From Phaeosaccion multiseriatum (Eukaryota > Ochrophyta, other classes): 64,000 bases of DNA. The notes under the pieces are model-generated. The model ran no database searches and was not told where the DNA came from. It saw only the letters and a program-made list of their open reading frames with translations. The position numbers were made by a program, and so were the translations under genes. Below are positions 55,348 to 64,000 of the stretch, one piece after another. Each line of letters opens with the position of its first letter. Within the stretch, counting starts at the first letter, position 1. Location of the stretch: the NCBI GenBank assembly GCA_965112735.1, contig OZ218964.1, positions 310,001 through 374,000 of the forward strand. Direction: 5' to 3'.

Positions 55348-56839
55348 ATGTCGAGGAGAAGGAAGGCTGGCGGTGGAAGCGCGGACGTGGTGACTCGCTT
55401 GCAGCAGCGCATTGAGGAAGGGGACTTCTACGAGGCTTTGCAGCTGTACAAGTCAAGCTATGCTAGATTCAAGAGCAAGGGGAGTGCGGATGAGGCGCAT
55501 ACCATCGTCACTGCAGGAGCCGTGGCAATGGCGAAGCAGAAGGAGGTGGGTGGGCGAACCTCAGCCTGGGTAGTTACTGCTGAGGGGGAAGAAGAGGAGA
55601 GAGAAGAGGAAAAGATAAAAGAACGTCTAACCTAGCGACCCCCCTCTGCCTGCTGTATGTATTTAATTCCAGCTGAACGCTGCTGTAGAGCTGGGTGAGC
55701 TCCTCCTCGAGAGCTTTGAGGAGCTTGAGCTTGAGGCGGATGAGGTGCGGCTCAAGCAGGTCGAGGAGATCGCAGAGGCGTGGCCAGACAAGGGCATTGA
55801 GCTGGTGCAGTTCCTCAAGGTGAGCGTCGGATGGGAGAAGAAGCAAGGACACTAGTGACCCTCCTTTGCTTGAGTGAATGGGGCATCCTCGTTGCTTCAG
55901 CAGTTCAGCTCCGCCTCTCCTCTATCACACTAACGAGGCCCTGCGTTTGGTGTCTCTTTGATTTATCATAAAATCAGAGGGCCCTGGCGTGGATGGGTCG
56001 CTGCTCGAGCCCCATCTCCAAGAAGCTGCGCGTGCTTCTGGCCAGGGCCTACATCGCCGGGGGCGACTACGGCTCAGCGGCCAAGAACTTCTGTGTGGCA
56101 GGGGCGGTGGACGAGTACGCGGAGGTGCTGGGCAAGTGGACCAGCATGGGCTACCTCAGCGAGAGGGACCTCTTCCTCTGCCGGGCCGTGCTGCACTCGC
56201 TCTCTCTGGGCAGGTGAGTGGTCGCTTATTTTCGCGAAGAGCGCGTTGATTGCTTGTCCGTGGGGTGGTGTAAGCAGGGGCAGGAGCAGGGGCAGCCAGT
56301 GAGGCAATGCTCCCATGTCTGGGCTCGTCCGATACCCATCTGTATTGGTCCGGGTGGACTGACTGGCGAGCTCGCGCTGCACCCCCAATCAGCAAGTGGA
56401 GATGCGTACGTCAAGAGTGGTTTCGTGAAACACAAACACGTCCATGTATCTACCTCTTTTCGAGCGTCTGAATGTGTCAACCCCTTACGGCCCTATGCGT
56501 TACAGAATGGAGGATGCCTCCGACCTGTGGGAGAAAGGGCTTGCCGCAATTCAAGCCCAGGATAGCAAAGGCGCGGCAACCGCGGGCTTCGTGGATAGCC
56601 CGCTGTGCCACTTCACGCTCAACCTCCTCGAGCTCTGTGCCATGACATCAGCCAAGGAGGAGCCGTCGCCCAAGGAGCAGGCCGCCTTCCGCTGGTTGGA
56701 GAATACCTACTTGCCTAGCCTGGACCGGGATGGCACCACTCTGCCTGACATGGTGCAGCGGATAGGGGAGGTCCACTTTGGGCTGCAGACAGCCGGCCCA
56801 GGGGGGATGTTTGGCAGCATTCTGCAAATGCTCGGGTAG
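55348..56839 (+). CDS. GET4: GET4 homologue (tail-anchored protein targeting)
   Basis: GET4 (TRC35) bridges the ubiquitin-like GET5/UBL4A and the ATPase GET3 when tail-anchored proteins are handed over for insertion in the ER membrane. Four exons join in frame: 55348-55545, 55673-55819, 55978-56213 and 56506-56839, about 304 residues, the usual size. The alpha-solenoid pattern is clear: VVTRLQQRIEEGDFYEALQLYKSSYARF, AVELGELLLESFEE, LRVLLARAYIAGGDYGSAAKNF, FTLNLLELCAM, and the family C-terminus VQRIGEVHFGLQTAGPGGMFGSILQMLG (given here in overlapping short pieces: MVQRIGEVHFGLQ, GPGGMFGSILQML). A possible AATAAA poly-A signal lies at 57003-57008. Assignment rests on repeat layout and the C-terminal motif. 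Confidence 0.85.
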
Positions 56840-57206
56840 CGCACGCACGCACGCACTGCAACACATTGCACACTGCCACCCATCCGCTGGCGTATTTCGA
56901 AACAAGGCTGCGGTGGGGTCCCAAGAGAACGCTCTTACTGCAGAGAGAGGGAGCACTGACGCTCACCCATTCCATCTCCTCCCTTTTAATTATTAATTTC
57001 TAAATAAAAAAAATGAAACAGAAGCAACAAAGGAGTTCTCCTCCCCTATTCTTCTCTTCACTCAGACCTACCTTTCGTATGTACGATGGCTGAACTCATC
57101 GACGACTGCGCTTGATGCCCCTGCTGTCTGTGCGGTGTGCGCCTCGCTGCCTCGCTCCGACACAACACTGCCCCCTAAATCAAGCAACTGGACGAGCATT
57201 GACGCA
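56840..57206. terminator. 3' region between convergent GET4 and coiled-coil genes
   Basis: About 370 bases between two stop codons. The AT-rich segment 56985-57015 contains AATAAA followed by an A run on the plus strand, the best poly-A signal candidate in the window. No gene is seen. Confidence 0.45.
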
Positions 57207-60200
57207 TCAGGGCCGCAACAAGGCGTATCGCTTTTGGTACTGCTGCAGTGCCCCCCCTCCTCCTGGTCCTCCTCCTCCTCCTCCTCCTCGTCCTCCCATT
57301 CCCACCCCTCCTACTCCTCCTCGGCCCCCAGACTGTGGTGGACCTCCTGTACTGCCGCCCATCTCTACACGCCTTACACTTCCACCTCCTCCACCTCCAC
57401 CACCACTACTACGCCCGCTTACCAGGCCCTGGAATAACTGCTGACTCAGATCCTGCGACGCCATGCCCCCAAACTTGACTTCGTTGTTAGCCAAGCCCGA
57501 TAGCGAGCGCTGATTGTCTCTCACCTGCCTGGCGACGCCCTTGGACACATAGTGTGCCCCTACCCCCACCGGCCGTGCGCTGAAGGCCCCTGCGCTAATG
57601 GGTCGGGCTTCTCTACCGCCCGGAGGCTCTCCCCCCGTCCATCTCCCCTTCGTCAAACCGCCAGCGCTCTCCGGCCGGTTTTCCCGTCTGTGCCCCTCCT
57701 CCGAATGCGCCTGGTCTCCTCCTCCTCCTCCTCCTCCTCCTCCTCCTCCACTCGCTCCTTCTTTATCCCTTGGTCGGACGCGTTTCGCTACAGACCTGGC
57801 GCCGGATGTAGGAGACAGGGGCGGACTCGTTCCTCCGCCGACGGACGGTGATATGAATTGCGGCTCCTCTTGTTGGCGGCCGTTGTCGGAGAAGCGAAGG
57901 GGGGGGTGTTGATGCTGCTGCATCAGCCCCCCTCCTGGTGAAGCGCCACCCTCCTCGAGAATTTGAGGGAGTTGCTCGCTGAGGGACTCTAGATTCTTCT
58001 TGTGGAAGAGGCGGTCACAGGATAAGCACTTCTTCTTAATCTACGCAGGTCAACAGCAAGCACGCAAAAGAGCAGCGTGCAGACCGGTAGGTAGGTAGGT
58101 AGGCAGACAGGGGGGGGGGACGCGCTCGTCACAAAGGAGAAGGCCTCAGCCAGGAACAGGCAGGCAGCGACTGGGTTTGGTCGATGTCTTACGACCGGTA
58201 CAGGCAGGCAGGGGAGCGGTTGCGACTCGTGTTTACTCGCTATCCGGACAGACGCGCCGGAAAACCTTGTCCAGCCTCCCCCTCCACTCCCACTTCTCTC
58301 CCTCCTCAACCCCTCCTCTGCCCTTCCTGGCCCCCTTTTTTTTCCCCTCGCACCACCCTTCTCTCACTCACCAGGAAGGGGTCCTCCTCCTCGTCGCTCT
58401 TGAACATGCTGATGACTTGCGTGAGCAGCCGACTGAAGCCTCTCTTCATCTCGTCCCTACCCGGCTTGTGCTGCAACTGCTCCTCCAGTGAACGGAACAC
58501 CTCGTCTCCGGGGAGGGATGCGCGAATGCCCAAGATGAGCCCTCGCAGCTCTCGTAGGGCCTCGCGGAGAGAGGTGAGCTCCCCTGCCTTGGCGTATTTG
58601 TCGTCGTTGCTGATGAGCGTCTCCTCCACCGCTACCAGCCTCTCCTCCTGCTCTTCACTCATGCCCCAGCCGCCCCCGTCGGGCTGAGCGCTGTTCTCCG
58701 GCTCCTCGTTCCTCGCCTTCTCCTCCTGCTCCTCTTTCTCTCGTCGCCTCCGCTCCACCTCCTCCTCCTCCTCCCTCCTCTGCTTCCTCTTCTTCTCCTC
58801 CTCCTGCTCGTCCTCCGCGCTCGTCCTCGCGGCCTGCTCCTGCACCTCATTGAGCTTCTCCCCGAGGCTCTGCAGCTTGTGGTGCAGGGAGTGAGCCTCC
58901 ACCTCTGTTTGGTGCCTGCTCATTTCATACTGACAGCTCCCCAACACGGCAGCGAGGTGAGACATGCCCAAGAGAAGGGACTTGTGCAGCGGAAACCCTC
59001 TTCCCTTTGCGCCTCTTGGCCGGGCCAATGAGCCACCCTGCTGCCCAGCGTTGCTGCTGTCGTCACTGTCCTCAGAGTCCTCCTCCTCCTCCTCCTCCTC
59101 CTCCTCGTCACCATCATCATCATCGTCGTCGTCGTCGTCGGCATTCGCACTCTTACCCCCTCCCTTCCCTGCGCACACTGAATCCAGTGCCTGAATGTCG
59201 CGTTGGCTGTCCGGGTTGGTAAGAAGTTTCTCCACATGAAGCGCCAAAGACCGCAGCTCAGCCACAGCAACCTCCGCAGCTACAACGCCTCGACCGCCCT
59301 CGCTGGGACGCAGCGCTCCTCCCAGAGCACAGGGATGGCACTCAAAGGCGCGAGTCAGCTGCTCGGCCTCGTCGGAGAGGCTCGCTAAGTCCTTCGATAG
59401 ACGCATCTTGCTCCGGTGCATCGGCCCTCCCTGCGCAGAGGATAGGGGTTCACGGGAGGGGCAGCAGAGAGCCTGATTACTAAAAGGGTTCTTTGAGGAG
59501 TACTACTTCCGGCCTTGTTGGGTGCCTGTCACTGCTGTGCTAGTCCCATTCCCTGCCCTGTACATCTCTCCTCACCTGCTGCCGCTGCTCCCTTCGCAGC
59601 TTCGAGATGCCTCGCCTCGCCGACCTCCTGAGCTCCTCCAAAGCGTCCGCCAGCATGTGCGGTGAGTCAGCAGCAACTGCAGCGCCAGCACCAGCACCCG
59701 CAACTCCCTTCCTGGCACCCCTTCCAGCGGCAGCGGCGGCTGCGGCAGCATTGGCCCGCATAGCCCGAGAAGCTGTAGTTGCAGCGCGCTCAGCAGCAGC
59801 CTCAGCAGCCACAGCCGCAGGCGAGGGAGGGGGGGGCTCAGGAGCTGATTCTGTTGGTACTTGCGCCCAGCTAAAGGCGGCTGGCGCTTGCTTGTATCTG
59901 CCTTCTGCTGTCTCATCCTCACCAATCTCACCACCCGCTGCCGCCGCTGCCGCCGCCGCCGCCGCTGCTGCTGCTGCTGCTGCTTCCTCCGCCGCCGTCT
60001 GCGCTTGGGCTTCCTCCTCTTCGAAGGCCTGCAGCGCCTTGCTTGCTGCTTTGGCATCCTCAGCGGCGGCCTCGGCCTCCTCCGTCGCGCTCCTGGCTGC
60101 TGCGATGAGCGCCGATGTGTGCAGCATGGGCTTAAGGGCATCCCCCGCGTGCAAGGTGTCTCTGGCCTGCTGCCTCTGCTGCTCCAACAACCTCTGCACA

Positions 60201-61765
60201 AGATCGTTCACTTGCCCCACTCGCTCCTCCAAGGCGTGGGACCGCGACCCCAAGTCGTCCACTCTCGCCCCCATCACCGTCTCCAAGTGAGCAAGCTTGC
60301 CGGCAATGGTGGACTTCCTCTTTTTGTGGTGCTGCTGCCGGTACTGCTCTGCCCGCTGCTTCCGCTCCTCCTCTCTTCGAGCCATGATGACGAGGCGGTG
60401 GCGCTCGAGGCGGAGGCGGCCCCACCTTGCCCGCGCGAGCATCTTGCACTCCGGGATACCCCCGTGCTCGATGGTCTCATCGTCAACGCCGACGACGTGG
60501 AGAACCTTCTTGGCGCAGTCGTGGTGCTCCTGGGCCGAGCTTGTCGCCACGACCGTCGAGGGTGGAGGGGCTTGTTGTCGTTGTTGTTGTTGCTGTGGTT
60601 CTTCTTGTTCCTTTTCGTCTTCGTCATCTTTCTCTTCTCGCTGCAAGCCCTCCTCATTTTCTTTACTGTCTTGTCCTCCCAGCTCAGCAGCTGCCCCTTC
60701 TTGTGGCCCTTGGCCTTCTCCTCCCTGTGGCCGGTCAGCAGCTGCCTCTTTCTCTTGCCTTTCTTCCACCGGAGCAGCAAACATGTTCTGGAAAACGGAA
60801 TCCACAAACTCCTGTGGCGCCTCCTCCTCCTTCTCATCGTCACTGTGGGGCATAATCGCACTGATCTCAACCAGTTTCTCCTCCACTTCTTTCTCGAACT
60901 CCGCCAGACGCGTTTGCACCGCGACTACGGCGGGGTCCTCACCACTGCCGCTAGTGTCAGCCTCTACTTGGCCAAGGCGTGCTGCGAGAGCCTCCAGCTG
61001 GTTTTCAATCTCTGCTTGGAATCTCTGCTGCTCGGCGTCCTCGTCGGCTTTAGTGGCGGCTGCTGCCGCTGCTGTTGCCGCTGCTGCTGCATCGGCACCG
61101 GCCGCCGTCGCTGCTGCAGCCGCTGCTTGAGCCGCGGCTTGGCCTCGTTCCGCTCGAAGCACTCGCTCCTTCACTTCTTCAAGATCGCTCTGAGTCGCCG
61201 TGGCCTGCGCCACTGCTGCTCCCAAAGCAACCTTGACTTTGCCAACTTCGCTCTCTATGGCTTGTTGCAGAGCCGCTGTGGTCTCCTCGACGAGTTTGGT
61301 GTGCTGAGCGACGGTAACAGCAGCGGCACGAGCGTATAAGAATGAAGCAAGAGGTCAAGATACAGAGAGTCCCCTCTTCCTCTTTACCGACCCCCTAGGC
61401 AGCTTCTCGCGTCCTTTACTCACCTTCTTGTCGAGATCAGAGACGCTTTCTCGCAGCTCCTCGTTCTCCCTGGCCAGATCGATATTGCTCCTCTCCAGTC
61501 CCAGCATCCGGTCGCTGATGAGGGTGAGCACAGACGCAAGACCACCTGTCGATTCCGCGGCTCGCATGCTCAGCAGCTCGGCAAAGTCCTCGCCCTTCAT
61601 CTCTTCACTGCTGCTCTTACTCCTTGTCTTGCTGGTGCCGCTGTTGGTGCTGCTACTGCTCAGCCTCCTCTCTCCTGCCTCAACCACTTCCGGGCCGTCA
61701 TCTGCGCCCTCTTCGCGTTCTCCCTGGCCACTGTCGAGCTCCCCTTCTTCCTCTAAACCCTCCAT
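57207..61765 (-). CDS. Coiled-coil protein resembling QRICH2/DUF4795 (axonemal type)
   Basis: Four exons join in frame, all phase 0: 61765-61424, 61303-59576, 59430-58372 and 58040-57207, about 1320 residues. The protein is nearly all helical coil: LLSMRAAESTG...LGLERSNIDLARENEELRES, long Ala/Glu runs, and EERLVAVEETLISNDDKYAK. Near residue 1045 it has KCLSCDRLFHKK, a CxxCD motif right after a helix hairpin (LPGDEVFRSLEEQLQHKPG). That arrangement matches the DUF4795 region of QRICH2-like proteins, where CISCDRP-type motifs follow the coil; these are linked to flagellar axonemes. The C-terminal 240 residues are Gly/Arg/Ser/Pro-rich and disordered. A second ATG at 61819 is not clearly better. 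The axoneme link is by family resemblance only. Confidence 0.7.
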
Positions 61766-62089
61766 CGTGTCTTTGTGATATTTTGATATTTTGTGGCGTT
61801 TCGAGACGAGGGGCGCCACCTGGTGCCATCGGAAATCGAATCGCCATCCATCGATCTGTGATGTTATTTATTGGGCCCAACACCCAAACAGTACCACTTT
61901 GGCGGTTGGCTCCTTTTTGGTCCCTTGCTGCTTGTCCATCACAAAGAGCTGCGTATGTGGCCAGCAAACAGCGTAAGGGATATACGACAAGTCGACGCTG
62001 CACTGTGATAGCCGCTGCAGAAGTAGTAGCGGCAAGAGGCAGCGGAAAGGTAAGGAGCGGCAGAGCTCCAGCCCAACAAATATCTCGTA
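61766..62089. promoter_or_regulatory. Intergenic region between divergent coiled-coil and Gln-rich genes
   Basis: 324 bases between two start codons, more AT-rich than the surroundings (e.g. GTGATATTTTGATATTTTGTG near 61773-61793, an imperfect direct repeat). The two genes could be co-regulated. Confidence 0.4.
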
Positions 62090-62251
62090 ATGTATAGTAG
62101 CCGAAGGGAGCAGCATGAGCAGCAGTATGAGCGGCAGCAACGACATCAGCATCAGTGGGAGTACGGACCTGCGGAGCCTCCCATAGGGGTGGCCAGGGTC
62201 CGCCCTCTCGTGCAGAGTGACTCAGGGTACGACCAGTTGGACCAGCTTCAG

Positions 62252-62288
<37 letters not shown>

Positions 62289-63897
62289 TGAGGCTCTACC
62301 ACCCGCAAGCGCCGAATGGATACCATTCCCAGCTTGGCCAGTACCAGCAAGAGGAGCCGCAACTGCAGGACAGAGCTCGCCCGTTCCAGGATCATGCGGT
62401 ACCGCCAGCACAACCAGCGCCAAGGAAGCCCAGAGTCAAGGTTAGCCTGCGAGATCTGGACAGAGCGATGGATTCTTTGCACATTCCTATAAGCTCACGG
62501 AGTCAGGCACGGGAAGCCTCGCCGCGAGGTGCAGGAGCCGGCGAGGGAGGAGGGCTGGGAAGGGCAAGCGGAGAGGAGGCGCAGCACCTCGCCTACGCCC
62601 AGACGGGGCAGGTGCAAGCGCCACAGGGGTTCAAATCCAAGTACCGAGACTCGTTTGGCCCTATGGGAGAGAAAGTGAGTCCATCAGCGCAGGATGGCCA
62701 GTATGCTGCGAATGGAGTCCAACACGGTGGGGGAGGACGTGGGCGTGCTGGCAGGATGCGGTATCCCCAAGGCAGTCCTTGTAGCAGCAGTAGCAGTAGC
62801 AGCAGCAGAGGAGGGAGTCGGATCGATAGCTTCGTTGGTAGCGCCGCCAGGGGAGGGGGGCAGGGGCCTCCTCCTCCTGAGGCCATCAACACTCAAGTCC
62901 GATATGCCCCCCACAGAGGGGATGCCCTGGATCGCCACATGGGAAGGAGGGCACGTGACCTTCCCAGGCAGAGCAGCAGTAGCAGTAGCAGCAGTACAGG
63001 CCATAGACTCGTCGCTGCGAGCAGCGTCCGGGTCACCAAATCTGCCGCCAACACCGGGAGTCGCGGAGTGGAGGAAGGAGGGGAGAGATCAGGCGGTGGA
63101 GCTCCAGGGACGAGGCGGCGACTAGGCGGGGGAGGGGGCAACTACGGTGCTGGTGCGGGGTCGTCCTACGCTGCCCAATACAGTGCCAGTAAGGCAAACG
63201 TTTCGCAGGAGGCCTATGCAGAAGAGGGGGGCATTGGCTTCACGAACTCGGCCTTTGGGGGCAGCAGCACTCGAGGCGTAGCGAGTCACTGCACTGCTTC
63301 GGTTGGTGCGAAGACAAAGAAGGGCAAGAGGAGACCACGGCCGGACGCCAATGGAGGAGGAGGAAAGAGTCCGGGTGGTAAGAGCACCAAGAGCAATGGC
63401 ACCCACTACGTTCAGAGCAGCCCAAATCGACACATGATGACATTCGGATCACCACATCAGCACAGCCCGGAGCTTCAGCAGAACGACAACGATTCGACCA
63501 TGTCTATATGGAAACCGGACCCCGAAGACCTCAAACCGGTGCGGACGAGGGACGAGGTGGGGGGGGGGGGCAGGAGCAAGTCTAGGGAGGGGCAGCAGCG
63601 ACAGCGCTCTTGAGCATTGGCCCCACCCTCTCTGAGTGTTCTGTCTTCCCCCCCCCTTCTCTCCACCTTCGCGTGTCTACTCTGTACATACCCTATCCCC
63701 GTAATTTATCTATTCTCTTCCTCACCGCCTCACTTCTACCGTCGCATCCGCATCCTCTACCTTCGCGCCATAACAACCTCACGACGCAGACAAAGGACGA
63801 CGTGAACGAGAAGCAAATACACAAGGAGTCGGACCTGCTGCTGTACAGCAAGAGAGCACGACCCACTGCCAAGGCATTCAAGCCCTGCACAATTAAG
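62090..63897 (+). CDS. Gln/Ser/Gly-rich protein, 3' part beyond the window
   Basis: Two exons join in frame: 62090-63556 and 63790-63897, with a further donor (AAG|GTGGGT) at 63898, so the gene continues outside the window. The first 489 residues are low complexity: poly-Gln (about 11, from a CAG/CAA run at 62248-62288), then Gly/Ser/Arg-rich segments with scattered ordered pieces such as VKVSLRDLDRAMDSLHIPIS. Exon 2 is different and looks conserved: TKDDVNEKQIHKESDLLLYS then AFKPCTIK, which is likely the beginning of the globular domain. If exon 1 is read without splicing it ends at 63613. I recognise no family from the visible part. Confidence 0.65.
62248..62288 (+). repeat. (CAG/CAA)n coding repeat, poly-Gln
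   Basis: Mixed CAG and CAA triplets encode about 13 Gln in the first exon of the rightmost gene. Confidence 0.9.
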
Positions 63898-64000
63898 GTG
63901 GGTCCCTTGCTAGCATGGAGGTCGGCAGGCCCTGTCCTGTCTTCCTGGTGTTGGTGTTCCACCTACACCCGACCCCCTCCTCCTTCTTCTCCTCCCCCTC

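Noticed and set aside
59607-61339. Plus-strand Ala/Ser- and Leu-rich frames opposite the coiled-coil gene
   Set aside because: They are shadows of Ala/Glu-rich coding sequence; the minus strand has the coiled coil and four phase-consistent exons.
1-64000. tRNA, rRNA, transposon or viral insertion
   Set aside because: I saw no tRNA-like cloverleaf, rRNA sequence, transposase, reverse transcriptase or terminal inverted repeats, though a covariance or repeat-library search was not possible.

Overview
The window is nuclear DNA from a eukaryote. Almost every gene is cut by spliceosomal introns (GT-AG, mostly 60-700 bases), and exons can be joined in frame by hand across whole genes. The gene set is eukaryotic: FACT subunit SSRP1, CCT-eta chaperonin, GET4, a CaMKK/SnAK-like kinase and a QRICH2-like (DUF4795-type) coiled coil. 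Two genes start with a signal peptide followed by a transit-like stretch with Phe at the presumed junction (a PAP/fibrillin-like protein and an RNase II/R). That suggests an alga with a complex, red-lineage secondary plastid such as a stramenopile, chromerid or cryptophyte. The species cannot be named from sequence alone. The DNA is GC-rich and unusually full of micro- and minisatellites, most of them inside introns.

Layout. 1-5027 (-) SSRP1, 3' end off the window; 5503-8354 (+) PAP2 phosphatase; 8843-13481 (-) CaMKK-like kinase; 14356-18957 (+) CCT7; 19412-24273 (-) SF2 DEAH helicase; 24658-26394 (+) intronless FNIP-like repeat protein; 26815-27528 (+) small gene with a possible frameshift; about 27824-28431 (-) broken ankyrin locus; 28443-28717 five spaced 42-bp repeats; 28929-30159 (-) thioredoxin-like ferredoxin/TPR fusion; 30703-35622 (-) large type I surface protein (sugar dehydrogenase-like + PKD + mucin stalk + TM); 35795-37508 (+) PAP/fibrillin-like plastid protein; 37796-39225 (+) secreted Gly-rich protein built of duplicated phase-1 exons; 39567-40838 (-) tail-anchored Ala/Glu-rich protein; 41005-42201 (+) unknown targeted protein; 43000-51305 (-) giant cNMP-binding-like protein; 52030-54969 (-) plastid-type RNase II/R; 55348-56839 (+) GET4; 57207-61765 (-) coiled-coil DUF4795-like protein; 62090 to beyond 63897 (+) Gln/Ser/Gly-rich protein, 3' part off the window.

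The genes do not form a pathway; this is ordinary nuclear neighbourhood. The order is nonetheless regular: strands alternate for most of the window, giving head-to-head pairs with short shared 5' regions (about 165-870 bp) and tail-to-tail pairs. The most unusual items are the surface protein 30703-35622, the exon/intron-duplicated gene 37796-39225, the 42-bp spaced repeats, a minisatellite placed where a branch point should be in the kinase gene, a PAP2 enzyme lacking the motif-1 lysine, and very long (GGA)n tracts, one intronic and one apparently translated as about 95 glycines. Exon coordinates in the evidence fields come from reading splice sites and frames by eye. Where a boundary is marked 'about' it was not resolved to the base.
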